A DNA stretch of 64,000 nt from Pontibacter sp. SGAir0037 (GCF_005491705.1 NZ_CP028092.1:1798001-1862000), one strand, 5' to 3'; positions 38,492-48,344 are shown, counted from the stretch's first letter. Numbers and translations are program-made. The notes: a model not told the origin generated them from the letters alone.

Positions 38492-39658
38492 TTAGTTTGC
38501 AGCAATCAGATTCTCTTGTTCCACCAATGAATGCAAGTCTTCATCCACTACTTCTTTTTTATTGTCTGCTACCTGCAGGAAAAGCGCGTAAGCTTTGTCT
38601 AATGTTTCTTTACTGAAATCGTAGCCAATTTTCTGCAACCTGTAAGCCAGGGCAGCACGTCCGGAGCGGGCTGTAAGCACAATAGACGAATTGTCGACGC
38701 CCACATCACGCGGATCGATGATCTCGTACGTCTCACGATGTTTGATCACACCATCCTGGTGAATACCACTGGAGTGAGAGAAGGCATTTGAGCCGACAAT
38801 TGCCTTGTTAGGCTGCACCGGCATGCGCATCATGTGCGAAACCAGGTTAGAGGTTTCTGTCAGTAACTTTGTATTGATGTTGGTATCCAGGTTCAGGTAA
38901 GGGTGCTGACGCATGATCATGACCACTTCTTCCAGGGCAGTATTACCGGCACGCTCTCCTACTCCGTTTATAGTACACTCAATCTGAAGCGCACCATTCA
39001 TAATACCGGCAATGGAATTAGCAGTAGCTAATCCTAAATCGTTATGGCAATGGGTAGAAAGTCGTACCTTCTCTACTCCCTTTACATTTTCGTAGAGGTA
39101 TTTTATTTTAGCGCCGTACTCATGTGGCAGGCAGTAACCCGTAGTGTCCGGAATGTTTAAGACAGTGGCCCCCGCCTGAATAGCGGCTTCGCAAACGCGT
39201 GCCAGGAAAACATTGTCGGCACGACCGGCATCCTCGGCATAAAACTCTACATCCTCTACGAAGCTTTTAGCCAGCTTAACAGCAGCCACAGCACGTTCTA
39301 TCACGTCTTCCTGTGTGGTGCGCAGCTTAAATTTAATATGCGATTCAGAGGTGCCAATACCCGTATGTATTCTTGGATATTTAGCTAATTTTAAAGCATC
39401 TGCAGCAACACGAATGTCATTTTCAACGGCACGGGTGAGGCCACACACAGTTGCTTCTCTGGTTTGTGCAGCAATAGCCTTTACCGCTTCGAAGTCACCA
39501 GGACTTGAAACAGGAAAACCAGCTTCTATCACATCAACTCCCAGGAGCTCCAGTTGCCTGGCTATAACAAGCTTTTCCTGCATGTTAAGTTTACAACCTG
39601 GTACTTGCTCTCCATCGCGCAATGTGGTATCAAAAATTTGTATTTTCTGTGCTGACAT
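38492..39658 (-). CDS. leuA: 2-isopropylmalate synthase, short form lacking the regulatory domain
   Basis: 388 residues. The HMGL-like catalytic barrel is complete: [12 protein letters not shown] (10-21), the metal HxH region STHCHNDLG and [13 protein letters not shown] near 230-245. It condenses acetyl-CoA with 2-ketoisovalerate. Full-length LeuA has a further C-terminal leucine-binding domain of about 110-150 residues; here the protein stops after a helical linker (ending NLIAAN), so the usual leucine feedback site is missing. Homocitrate or citramalate synthase is a possible alternative in sequence, but placement before leuCDB makes LeuA most likely. Confidence 0.92.
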   Translation of the reverse strand: MSAQKIQIFDTTLRDGEQVPGCKLNMQEKLVIARQLELLGVDVIEAGFPVSSPGDFEAVKAIAAQTREATVCGLTRAVENDIRVAADALKLAKYPRIHTGIGTSESHIKFKLRTTQEDVIERAVAAVKLAKSFVEDVEFYAEDAGRADNVFLARVCEAAIQAGATVLNIPDTTGYCLPHEYGAKIKYLYENVKGVEKVRLSTHCHNDLGLATANSIAGIMNGALQIECTINGVGERAGNTALEEVVMIMRQHPYLNLDTNINTKLLTETSNLVSHMMRMPVQPNKAIVGSNAFSHSSGIHQDGVIKHRETYEIIDPRDVGVDNSSIVLTARSGRAALAYRLQKIGYDFSKETLDKAYALFLQVADNKKEVVDEDLHSLVEQENLIAAN

Positions 39659-39824
39659 CTTTTATTTGATCGTTAATGCAGAAACATTTTTATAGTATTG
39701 CCTCAAATTTCCTGCTTTCAGGATGGTTTCCAAAACTATTTAAACTTTTGCCTACTATTTCTAAGTACAATTTTATAAATTATATATTATTGAATAACAA
39801 ATAGATAGACAATAAAAAACTACA

Positions 39825-41369
39825 ATGTCTAACGAAATTAATGATCCTGTTTTTCAATTAGTGAAATCTCTAACCCGCTCAGAGAAAAGGCATTTCCGTT
39901 TGTTCACAAACAGACAAGGATCTAACGAAGGTTTAAAGTTCCTGCAACTTTTTGATGCCATGGATAGCCAGGAGCAGTACGACGATGAAAAAATACTGCA
40001 ACAGGTTCCGAGCATAAAACGGGTACAACTGGCTAACCTAAAGGCTAACCTGTACAAGCAGATGCTCTCCAGCCTCAGGCTCTACCATGGCAGCCAGAAT
40101 ATGGATATACAGCTCAGGGAGCAACTAGACTTTGCGCGAGTACTCTACAACAAAGGCTTTTACCAGCAGAGCCTTAAAATGCTGGAGAAAGTAAAATTAG
40201 CGGCCTTACAGGCACAAATGCCTCATATTGCCCTTAATGCCATCGATTTTGAGAAGCTAATCGAATCGCAGTACATAACCCGAAGTCTGCGTGGCAAAGC
40301 CGAGTCCTTATCTGAAGAAGCCATAGAAATTGCTTCTCATGTATCCCGTATTCATAGCCTGTCGAATGTGGCGCTTCGGCTGTATGGGATGTATATCAAC
40401 CTGGGACATGCCCGTAACCGCGAAGATCATGATGCCATCACAGCCTATTTTAAAGCTAATCTGCCTGAACTGAACATCCGTACCGCCAGTTTCCTGGAAA
40501 GGCTTTATTACTACCAGTCGAATGTGTGGTATTATTATGTGATTCAGGATTTCAGATCCTGCTACCGCTATGCACAGAAGTGGGTAGACCTGTTCGAGGA
40601 ATATCCTGAGATGAAGAACCCGCATACCACACAGTATATTAAAGGACTTCATAACCTGCTACTGGCCTTATACAACCTGCTTTATTATACCAAGTTTGTG
40701 AAGGTGCTCGATAGGCTTGAGGCTTTCGCATCTGACAAAGACAGGCGCAGTAACCCTAATACAGATGTACTGCTGTTTCTGTACATTTACACCAATAAGA
40801 TCAACGCCTTTTTTATGAAAGGTAATTTTTCGGAGGGGGTGCAGCTTGTTCCGGAATTGTTAAAACTGCTCAAACAATACCAGGCACAGCTAGACCCGCA
40901 CCGCATGCTGGTCTTTTACTTTAAAATTGCCAGCCTGTACTTCGGAAGCGGTGATAACCGGATGGCTATTAAGTACCTGAACAAAATTATCCACTATAAA
41001 GACATTAACCTGCGCGAAGACATCCAGTGTTTTGCCCGCATCCTGAATTTAATTGCCCATTACGATGCCGGTGATGACTATGAACTCGATTACCAGATTC
41101 GCTCGGTATACCGGTTCCTGGGAAAAATGAACGATCAGCAGCAGATGCAGGTCGAGATCTTTAAATTTCTCCGTAACCTTGGCAACATTACGCCACATGA
41201 GTTGAAAGACGCTTTCATCACTCTTAAAGAGAAGCTTATCACCATTGCTGCCAACCCTTTTGAAAGGCGGCCTTTCCTTTACCTCGATATTATTTCCTGG
41301 TTGGAAAGTAAGATTGAGAATGTACCTGTGCAGGAAATCATGCAGCGCAAGTTCAGCAACCTGAAATAG
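39825..41369 (+). CDS. Helical repeat protein of unknown function
   Basis: 514 residues with no signal peptide or membrane segment. The whole protein is predicted helical and rich in Leu, Tyr, Phe and Lys, with a recurrent helix-turn-helix rhythm like tetratricopeptide arrays (for example LARVLYNKGFYQQSLKMLEK-type units and KIASLYFGSGDNRMAIKYLNK). I do not recognise a named domain. Such long soluble TPR-like proteins are common in Cytophagales. It is divergent from leuA across 166 bases, so shared control with the leucine operon is possible but unproven. Confidence 0.8.
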   Translation: MSNEINDPVFQLVKSLTRSEKRHFRLFTNRQGSNEGLKFLQLFDAMDSQEQYDDEKILQQVPSIKRVQLANLKANLYKQMLSSLRLYHGSQNMDIQLREQLDFARVLYNKGFYQQSLKMLEKVKLAALQAQMPHIALNAIDFEKLIESQYITRSLRGKAESLSEEAIEIASHVSRIHSLSNVALRLYGMYINLGHARNREDHDAITAYFKANLPELNIRTASFLERLYYYQSNVWYYYVIQDFRSCYRYAQKWVDLFEEYPEMKNPHTTQYIKGLHNLLLALYNLLYYTKFVKVLDRLEAFASDKDRRSNPNTDVLLFLYIYTNKINAFFMKGNFSEGVQLVPELLKLLKQYQAQLDPHRMLVFYFKIASLYFGSGDNRMAIKYLNKIIHYKDINLREDIQCFARILNLIAHYDAGDDYELDYQIRSVYRFLGKMNDQQQMQVEIFKFLRNLGNITPHELKDAFITLKEKLITIAANPFERRPFLYLDIISWLESKIENVPVQEIMQRKFSNLK

Positions 41370-41727
41370 GTTTATTTTAGGTGATGTGGAAATTAGGAGA
41401 TGCGCGAATGAAGGTTAACGTGCAACTGCTCCTATCATACTTACGGAGGGGCTCACACCTTTCCTTTATTCCTAATTCCGAATTCCTAATTCCTAATTCT
41501 AAATTAGTCTCTGCTTAAGCGTCAGGTAGAATTACTGAATTCTCATAGAAACAGCTTCTATGCAGTCCGAAATTCACACTTTATCAAATACAGATATTTA
41601 ATTTAATATATTATTCTTGGTTTAAGAAATGAAATCATATATTTACAGCTATATTTTTAACACTTTTACAAAGTGAGGAATCACTCTTGATGTTCAATCT
41701 ATAGTTATAACCTTAAATTATTTCACC
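41370..41727. other. Intergenic region with heptamer repeat, upstream of pntAA
   Basis: 358 bases, holding the heptamer array at 41468-41502 and then an AT-rich leader. TATATTTT sits near 41650 but does not match TAnnTTTG. No gene recognised. Confidence 0.5.
41468..41502. repeat. Heptamer tandem repeat, five copies of ATTCCTA-like units
   Basis: Units ATTCCTA, ATTCCGA, ATTCCTA, ATTCCTA, ATTCTAA in direct tandem. A second heptamer array, GAGTTAA x3, lies at 2095-2116. Seven-base period intergenic arrays recur in several bacterial phyla. Confidence 0.8.
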
Positions 41728-42861
41728 TTGAATGTAGCAGTTGTAAAAGAGAGCAAGGTACCCGAACAAAGGGTTGCGCTTTCGCCGGATGTTGTGAAGT
41801 CGCTCACAAAAGCCGGTTTTAAATGTGGCATAGAAAGTGGAGCCGGTATGGCGTCAGGCTTTTACGATAGTGCCTATGAAAACGCAGGGGGCATTATTTT
41901 CCCAGATAAGACGCCCCTTCTCGGTGATGCCGATGTCCTGTTAAAGGTAAATGCACCAACACCGGAAGAAGTACTGATGATGCGGGAAGGAAGTGCCGTC
42001 ATTTCATTCTTATATGCCTATACCGTACCGGAAGTCGTGGATGTTTGCCTGCAGAAAAAGATCTCTGCTTTTGCCATGGATGCCGTGCCTCGAATTTCCC
42101 GTGCTCAGAAAATGGATGCGCTCAGCTCGCAGGCAAACCTCGGTGGCTACAAAGCTGTGTTGTTAGGCGCCAATGCATTGGGTAAGATTTTCCCGCTTAT
42201 GATGACGGCTGCAGGCACCATCACTCCTGCCAGGGTACTGATATTCGGAGCGGGTGTAGCAGGTTTACAGGCTATTGCCACAGCGAAGCGTTTGGGTGCG
42301 GTAGTGGAGGTAACCGATGTGAGGCCTGAAACAAAAGAGCAGGTGGAATCGCTTGGAGGACGCTTTCTGGAAGTACAGGCAGAGGGTGTAAAAACAGAGG
42401 GAGGCTATGCGAAAGAGGTATCTGCTGAATACCTTCAAAAGCAAAAAGAACTGATTTCCAAACATATTGCTGATGCTGACTTGGTAATTACCACAGCGCT
42501 GGTTATCGGTAAAAAGGCTCCTATTCTGGTTACAGAAGAAATGGTGGCCAGTATGAAACCAGGCTCTGTGATTGTGGACATGGCCGTAGAATCCGGGGGG
42601 AACTGTGCCCTGAGCGAATTTAACCAGACGGTGGTAAAGCATGGCGTAACCATTATCGGAGAGGCCAACCTGCCGGCCATGGTATCTGTGAACGCCAGCG
42701 AGCTTTACGCCAAAAACATCAGTACGCTACTCCTCCACCTGGCCGGTAAAGACGGCTTTAAGTGGGAGTTGGAAGAAGAAATCACCAAAGGCTCCCTGAT
42801 CACTCACCAGGGGAAATTGGTACATCAGTTTACAAAAGAAATCTTAGCTAAAACAGTATGA
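41728..42861 (+). CDS. pntAA: NAD(P) transhydrogenase alpha subunit part 1
   Basis: 377 residues from a TTG start; the ATG one base on is out of frame and no ATG precedes the conserved KESKVPEQRVALSP. The alanine dehydrogenase/PNT N-terminal and NAD-binding domains are present (VLIFGAGVAGLQAIATA, about 170-186). It is the NAD(H)-binding soluble subunit of the three-gene proton-translocating transhydrogenase. It has no membrane part, which is encoded by the overlapping next gene. Confidence 0.96.
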   Translation: MNVAVVKESKVPEQRVALSPDVVKSLTKAGFKCGIESGAGMASGFYDSAYENAGGIIFPDKTPLLGDADVLLKVNAPTPEEVLMMREGSAVISFLYAYTVPEVVDVCLQKKISAFAMDAVPRISRAQKMDALSSQANLGGYKAVLLGANALGKIFPLMMTAAGTITPARVLIFGAGVAGLQAIATAKRLGAVVEVTDVRPETKEQVESLGGRFLEVQAEGVKTEGGYAKEVSAEYLQKQKELISKHIADADLVITTALVIGKKAPILVTEEMVASMKPGSVIVDMAVESGGNCALSEFNQTVVKHGVTIIGEANLPAMVSVNASELYAKNISTLLLHLAGKDGFKWELEEEITKGSLITHQGKLVHQFTKEILAKTV

Positions 42862-43145
42862 ATGCAGAATCACTCTTAGTACTCCTTTATGTACTGGTAC
42901 TGGCCAGTTTTATTGGTTTTGAGCTTATCTCTAAAGTTCCTCCTACCCTACACACACCGCTGATGTCGGGCTCCAATGCCATCTCGGGCATTACCATTGT
43001 GGGCGCCATTGTTGCCTCCGGCTCCCTACACTGGTCGGTTAGTAAAGGGCTTGGTATTGCCGCACTGCTTCTTGCCACCCTGAATGTGGTTGGAGGCTAT
43101 GTGGTGACAGACCGCATGCTGAAAATGTTTAAAAAGAAAAAATAG
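42858..43145 (+). CDS. pntAB: NAD(P) transhydrogenase alpha subunit part 2 (membrane)
   Basis: 95 residues with three to four membrane helices; KVPPTLHTPLMSGSNAISG (about 26-44) is the PntAB signature. It begins inside the last codons of pntAA (ATGA overlap). It forms part of the proton channel of transhydrogenase in the inner membrane. Confidence 0.96.
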   Translation: MNAESLLVLLYVLVLASFIGFELISKVPPTLHTPLMSGSNAISGITIVGAIVASGSLHWSVSKGLGIAALLLATLNVVGGYVVTDRMLKMFKKKK

Positions 43146-43151
43146 CAGCTC

Positions 43152-44555
43152 ATGGAGAAAGACTTACTCATTAAAATAGCATATCTCATCGCTTCGGTGC
43201 TGTTTATTGTAGGCATCAAAATGCTGGGCAAAACTGCCACAGCACGTAGAGGCAATACCTTATCGGCAGTAGCCATGTTGGTAGCTGTACTGGCTACGCT
43301 GCTCGATAGCCAGGTTTTAAGCTTTACAGAAATCTTTGTTACCATTCTGATTGGTTCGGCCATTGGTCTTATTGCCGCCCGCCGTGTAGAAATGACCTCG
43401 ATGCCGGAAATGGTAGCTATCTTCAACGGCTTCGGAGGTGCATCGTCGGTGTTGGTAGCTGCCTCAGAATACTGGAGGCTGGCCCATGAGGCGGATCTCA
43501 GCATGCCGGTAGTAGTTGGCGTAACGGTTGTGATCAGTATCATTATCGGTGCCGTCACTTTTACGGGCTCTATGGTTGCCTTTGGCAAACTGAAGGGCCT
43601 GATAAACGGGAGATCCGTTACTTTCGGGGGACAACATGCGCTAAATGCCGTTCTTTTTGTTGCCGCACTTGCGTTATCGGTTATGGTGGTACTTAATCCG
43701 AATGATGAAATCTGGATGATAGGTGTGATTGGTGTCGGGCTTTTACTGGGCATCCTGACGGTTATTCCGATCGGTGGGGCTGATATGCCTGTAGTTATTT
43801 CCCTGCTGAATTCATACTCCGGTATAGCGGCCTGTGCCACTGGCTTCGTGCTCAATAACCAGGTCCTTATCATTACAGGTGCCTTAGTGGGAGCATCTGG
43901 CATCATCCTGACGCAGATCATGTGCAAAGCCATGAACAGATCACTTATAAACGTACTATTAGGCGGCTTCGGACAGACAAGTTCGGGCGCTGCCGCTGCC
44001 GGTGGCGAAGAAATCGTTGTGAAAGAAGTAGGTGTAGAAGAAACTGCCATGTTGTTTGATTCCGCTTCTTCTGTGATTATAGTACCCGGTTATGGTATGG
44101 CAGTAGCACAGGCCCAGCACGTGGTGCGCGAGCTAACCGACCTGCTTGAAAAACGAGGGACTTCAGTTAAGTTTGCCATTCACCCGGTAGCTGGGCGCAT
44201 GCCCGGGCACATGAATGTTCTGCTGGCAGAAGCAAATATACCTTATGATAAACTGATCGAGATGGACCACATCAACGATGAATTTGCCAATACAGATATA
44301 GCTCTTATTATAGGCGCCAACGATGTGGTAAACCCTGCAGCCAGAACAAATCCCGGAAGCCCGATCTTTGGTATGCCTGTACTGAATGCCGACAAGGCAC
44401 GCACTGTAATTGTTTGCAAGCGAGGTATGAGTGCCGGGTATGCCGGTATAGAGAACGAGCTGTTTGGTTACCCGAACTGTCTCATGCTGTTCGGAGACGC
44501 CAAATCTTCTATGACCAAAGTGGTAAGTGAGCTGAAGGAGATGGTAACGGCTTAA
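43152..44555 (+). CDS. pntB: NAD(P) transhydrogenase beta subunit
   Basis: 467 residues. Membrane domain with about eight helices (1-270), then the NADP(H)-binding domain with VPGYGMAVAQAQH and GANDVVNPAA. With PntAA and PntAB it couples hydride transfer from NADH to NADP+ to proton inflow, supplying NADPH. It starts six bases after pntAB. A strong terminator follows. Confidence 0.97.
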   Translation: MEKDLLIKIAYLIASVLFIVGIKMLGKTATARRGNTLSAVAMLVAVLATLLDSQVLSFTEIFVTILIGSAIGLIAARRVEMTSMPEMVAIFNGFGGASSVLVAASEYWRLAHEADLSMPVVVGVTVVISIIIGAVTFTGSMVAFGKLKGLINGRSVTFGGQHALNAVLFVAALALSVMVVLNPNDEIWMIGVIGVGLLLGILTVIPIGGADMPVVISLLNSYSGIAACATGFVLNNQVLIITGALVGASGIILTQIMCKAMNRSLINVLLGGFGQTSSGAAAAGGEEIVVKEVGVEETAMLFDSASSVIIVPGYGMAVAQAQHVVRELTDLLEKRGTSVKFAIHPVAGRMPGHMNVLLAEANIPYDKLIEMDHINDEFANTDIALIIGANDVVNPAARTNPGSPIFGMPVLNADKARTVIVCKRGMSAGYAGIENELFGYPNCLMLFGDAKSSMTKVVSELKEMVTA

Positions 44556-44599
44556 TTATTACAAGCGCACCTATAGCACCACTTCTTACAGCTCAATTA

Positions 44600-44646
44600 A
44601 AAAGAGCGGCTTCTGTTTAGCTTAGGCTAACGGAAGCCGCTCTTTT
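44600..44646. terminator. Terminator of the pnt operon
   Basis: 14-base stem (44600-44613 / 44633-44646, AAAAGAGCGGCTTC and complement) with a 19-base loop, flanked by A and T. Placed between pntB and the convergent gene at 44696. Confidence 0.9.
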
Positions 44647-44695
44647 GGTTAAAATGCCTTTGAGGGAACACTCTTGAGCAATGGAACAAAAGTGA

Positions 44696-45649
44696 TTAAC
44701 TGAACGCCTGCCCTACCCGCTCCAGCAAAGCTTTCGTTTTCCGGATGCCTTCCTCTTCAGGTAAACTATCACCTTCGTACTCAATTCCCAGGTAGCCTTT
44801 GAAGCCTGCTTCTTTAATGATCTTGAGCATTCTTGGATAATCAGTTTCAACACAATTCCCCTGTGCATCAAATTCGAAAGTTTTAGCGCTCACTCCTTTT
44901 GCATATGGCATAAGTTCACTCACTCCTTTATACGGGTCATACGAATCCAGGCACTTCCCTTCCCAGAAGCCCGGGCCTTCCCGTTTTATGCAAAAATTCG
45001 TAAAATCGGCAAGTGTACCTACGTTTTTACTGTTTACCTGCTTTATCACATCGGCAAGCCAGGCCGCGTCCGACGAATATCCACCGTGGTTCTCTGCCAG
45101 TAGCGTAATACCTGCTTTAGCTGCATACTCCCCTAATTTTTCTAATCCATCCACAGCCGCTGCCTTTACATCTTCTCTTGATCCGGAACCAAAAGCATTT
45201 ACGCGTACCGATTTACAGCCCAGATACCTGGCAGCATCCACCCATTTATAATGACCTTCTATAGCTTCAGCCCGCTTCTTCTGATCAGGCGTACACAGTT
45301 CCCCCTCCTGGTCTACCATCAGCAGATGATTGGTAACTCCATTGTCTTTTGACCTGGCTAAGAGTTGCCTTAAAAACTCATGATCCTTTGCCTTGTCCTG
45401 GAAAAACTGGCTCACATACTCCACGGTATCTATGCCAAACGTATTTCTGGCCATACCCGGAAAATCAAGGGTGTTCATTTTATTGCTGAACAAGGCTTTG
45501 TGCAGCGACCATTGAGCCAGCGAAATTTTAAAGAACAGCTTTTTAGGAGCCCCAGATGCAAATGCATCCATCCCTGAAACGGATAAGGCAGCAACACCTG
45601 CCGCTATACTTCCCATACGCTGCAAAAACTGACGTCGGTTTGTTGACAT
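44696..45649 (-). CDS. Tat-exported sugar phosphate isomerase/epimerase-like TIM-barrel protein
   Basis: 317 residues. Twin-arginine signal NRRQFLQRMG (4-13) followed by a hydrophobic stretch and A-F-A-S-G. The rest is an AP-endonuclease-2/xylose-isomerase-like TIM barrel (DTVEYVSQFF, AENHGGYSSDAAWL, GIEYEG) of the COG1082 group. Secreted members of this group often go with DUF1080 proteins in sugar-processing loci. Substrate unknown. A DUF1080 gene lies about 5 kb away at 50164, outside its transcription unit. Confidence 0.87.
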   Translation of the reverse strand: MSTNRRQFLQRMGSIAAGVAALSVSGMDAFASGAPKKLFFKISLAQWSLHKALFSNKMNTLDFPGMARNTFGIDTVEYVSQFFQDKAKDHEFLRQLLARSKDNGVTNHLLMVDQEGELCTPDQKKRAEAIEGHYKWVDAARYLGCKSVRVNAFGSGSREDVKAAAVDGLEKLGEYAAKAGITLLAENHGGYSSDAAWLADVIKQVNSKNVGTLADFTNFCIKREGPGFWEGKCLDSYDPYKGVSELMPYAKGVSAKTFEFDAQGNCVETDYPRMLKIIKEAGFKGYLGIEYEGDSLPEEEGIRKTKALLERVGQAFS

Positions 45650-45798
45650 AGAAGGAGAGAGAATTAGATTTGAATCTTATACAACAAGGTAAATATTTTG
45701 CGGATATTTCCATACTATTACCTGCTAAAGTATAAAGCAGGATAAGCGCATCAACTAAAGCTTTTAACCTGACGCACAAAAATCTTAAAAACTGCATT

Positions 45799-46242
45799 GT
45801 GATAATCAGAGCATATTCCAGCAAAGACAAAGATGATCTTTTAGCTTTGATACGGCTGAACATGCCAGCTTTTTTTCATCCTGACGAAGAGCAGGACTTT
45901 AGAGATTACCTGAACCATCATGCCCGGCATTATTATGTTATAGAAGATGAAGGCATGGTTTTAGGTGCCGGCGGAATTAATTATTTCGAAGATGATGGAA
46001 GTGCCAAGTTATCCTGGGATCTTGTTCACCCTGATGCACAGGGCAAAGGCTATGGCAGCCAGTTGGTTCATTTCCGAATAACAGAAGTGAAAACACAGCC
46101 CGCTATAAATCTACTAATTGTCAGAACTTCGCAGCTAGTTTATAAATTTTATGAAAAGGCAGGATTTAAGCTCGTCAGGAAACAGAAAGACTACTGGGCC
46201 GAAGGCTTTGATTTGTACCAGATGGAAATGAAACTCAGGTAG
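45799..46242 (+). CDS. GNAT family N-acetyltransferase
   Basis: 147 residues from a GTG start, which lies in the spacer after a divergent gene. The acetyl-CoA binding loop is DAQGKGYGSQLV (about 74-85), with YEKAGFK near the end. Complete single GNAT domain, cytoplasmic. Substrate unknown. Confidence 0.88.
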   Translation: MIIRAYSSKDKDDLLALIRLNMPAFFHPDEEQDFRDYLNHHARHYYVIEDEGMVLGAGGINYFEDDGSAKLSWDLVHPDAQGKGYGSQLVHFRITEVKTQPAINLLIVRTSQLVYKFYEKAGFKLVRKQKDYWAEGFDLYQMEMKLR

Positions 46243-46322
46243 CCCTTGGCAGATCCTGCTTCAATTCATCGGAAAACTTTCTAGCTGCAACTACGCCCGG
46301 CGTGTTCAATATTTCTTCAGGA

Positions 46323-46709
46323 TCAGGTTGTATCTGGTCTGCTTGTATACTGAACCCCTTTTTTCCCGGCCCATAACCAGAGTATGATCAGAATAATCTC
46401 CAGAACCCCGTCGAGCATATACACATTTCTAATCCGATCTATCAGGCTATAGTAGAAATCAATATAAGCCATACCGGCCGCGCCTCCTATTCCCAACCAC
46501 TTTATCTCGGGTGTCACTCTTCTCCTGACAGCAGCAAATAAGAGCACAAGTCCTATTACCACAAGCAGGATGCTAACGGTGCGCACCAGCCACAAATCCA
46601 CTTTAGGGCCTGTTACCCAAATAAAACTCGGCATATGAATCAATGGCCAGACGCCGGGTACGGTCCAGTAAAGTCCCTGGCATAAAGCTATCCATTCAGC
46701 TCTTTTCAT
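46323..46709 (-). CDS. Small membrane protein of unknown function
   Basis: 128 residues with four helices (about 10-28, 42-60, 72-88, 100-114). No recognised domain. Trp-rich, with positive residues on short loops. It is 40 bases downstream of the cyanophycinase gene on the same strand and may be co-transcribed. Confidence 0.65.
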   Translation of the reverse strand: MKRAEWIALCQGLYWTVPGVWPLIHMPSFIWVTGPKVDLWLVRTVSILLVVIGLVLLFAAVRRRVTPEIKWLGIGGAAGMAYIDFYYSLIDRIRNVYMLDGVLEIILIILWLWAGKKGVQYTSRPDTT

Positions 46710-46749
46710 ACAGTAGTTTCAGGTATAATGTTAGATTAAGGCTGCTCTC

Positions 46750-47643
46750 TTATAAGTGCAACTGGTCGTAAGTAGGGATATCATATTTTTCACCTCTCGA
46801 AAGCAAATGCACTTTTAAATCGCATACCGTAAAAGGCTCACCCGTATTTATCTCGTAAATATTCGTGCGCGAAATGTCCATGCCATCTACAATAGTAACC
46901 AGGCCGCTTCCCAGTACTTCAAGCTTATAGCCATCGGTTACATAAATAGCGGTATCCTCTTCCAAGCCTATGCCTATACACCCAGGGTTGGTAGCAATAG
47001 CCTGTGCCATGCGCACAATTCTTCCTCTTTGGATAAAGTGAGTATCTATGGCTACATCTCTCAAAAACTCCAGTCCTGTGGTAATACGGACATCTCCTTT
47101 AATATAACCACCCACTGTTTCTCCCTCGTAGATCATAGGAGTAGATAAAGCAGCAGCCCCGGCACTTGTACCGGCAATTATTATTTCATCGTAAGTAAAA
47201 CGCTCTTTAATCAGCTCCAGTACAGGTGATCCTCCCAGTATAGAAGTGAGCCGGAGCTGGTCGCCACCTGTAAACATAAATCCAGCCGCATGTTCTACCA
47301 TTGCGCAAAAGGCAGGATCTTTGCACTGAACCCTGTTCCTTATATCCATTACCTCCAGGTTTTTTAAACCCAGGCTTTTGAACACGTCTACATAATCCTG
47401 GGTGATTTCTTCTGGAACTGTAGATGCAGTGGGTACAATAACAATTTGAGGATCATTGCCTTTCAGATCATGCACGAACCGCTTTAGAATTTCTTCAGCT
47501 ATAAATCCGGAATTTCTTTTTTGCTCTTCTTTGAGCTCCATATTTCCTTTATCCTCTTTCCCTCCTATTGCTATAAGTTTTCCTTTAGGAAATGGAGCTT
47601 CTTTATGGTGTTCATGTCGCTTTGATACTTGCCTTTTAGCCAT
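46750..47643 (-). CDS. cphB: Cyanophycinase (peptidase S51 family)
   Basis: 297 residues. The serine nucleophile is Ser160 in GTSAGAAAL, and FTGGDQLRL near 128 is the family's second motif. Cyanophycinase cuts the storage polymer cyanophycin into beta-Asp-Arg dipeptides; the S51 family also includes alpha-aspartyl dipeptidase. The length (about 270-300) and the GIGLEEDTAIYV motif favour cyanophycinase. No signal peptide, so intracellular. No cyanophycin synthetase or isoaspartyl dipeptidase is in the window. A minority of members may act on other branched aspartyl peptides. Confidence 0.88.
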   Translation of the reverse strand: MAKRQVSKRHEHHKEAPFPKGKLIAIGGKEDKGNMELKEEQKRNSGFIAEEILKRFVHDLKGNDPQIVIVPTASTVPEEITQDYVDVFKSLGLKNLEVMDIRNRVQCKDPAFCAMVEHAAGFMFTGGDQLRLTSILGGSPVLELIKERFTYDEIIIAGTSAGAAALSTPMIYEGETVGGYIKGDVRITTGLEFLRDVAIDTHFIQRGRIVRMAQAIATNPGCIGIGLEEDTAIYVTDGYKLEVLGSGLVTIVDGMDISRTNIYEINTGEPFTVCDLKVHLLSRGEKYDIPTYDQLHL

Positions 47644-48344
47644 ATTTGAATTGGTTTGATAAAAATACTGTAAGTGCTATAGACTTTAGCAGATACAGCA
47701 GTAGAGCTTTTCATTAGTTTCCGCTACTTCTCCAAATATTTACTCCTAATAAACACTGCTTTTATACGGTTACAGGTACAGTAGAAGTAACTACAGTTAA
47801 CTTATTTACTGCTAAAGCAGCATATGCATTCCTTGGTTATGCTACATCCTGTGCCAGGTTTCTGCAACAAAAAAGGGACAAACGCCTACACTTAGCGAAT
47901 GACCCTGATCAGGCATGGTTAAGGCTACCCCAAGCACCCAACAGGGGTAGCCTTCCATACTTGTAAAGCAGTTCTTCTACCTGTTCAGACAGATAAAAAT
48001 TGATGCTTACCTATTTAGTAATAACTCAACCAACCAATAGCTACTCCCAATAAATAAACGCTTTACAGTTACAGGACTATACGCACCGAAAAGGCTTTGG
48101 AACAAGCGGCATACTTTAAATAAGCATATACGCGTTTAAATACTAGTTAATACGGTACATAAGTATAAATACGCACACACCTGATCTGGCAAGGAAATAC
48201 AGATTCAAGAAAAAGAATATTTTTTAGAATGCTTGCAACCATCGGAGCCAGGCTTGGGTCTTACTTATGCATGTTGTAACTTACTGCAGCAAGTAATACC
48301 AATCATTTTACTCAAACTTAATTTAAACTAAATTTTACTTTTCT
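47644..48344. other. Long intergenic region with diverged direct repeat and an inverted repeat
   Basis: About 700 bases with no convincing gene between the cyanophycinase (minus) and the DUF4397 gene (plus). Two segments resemble each other: 47741-47776 and 48042-48075 (both open TACTCCyAATAAA and end GTTACAGG). An inverted repeat lies at 47921-47954. Confidence 0.6.
47921..47954. repeat. 11-bp inverted repeat
   Basis: AAGGCTACCCC at 47921-47931 and its complement at 47944-47954, 12-base loop, no T-run. A hairpin in a gene-free region; function unknown. Confidence 0.6.
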
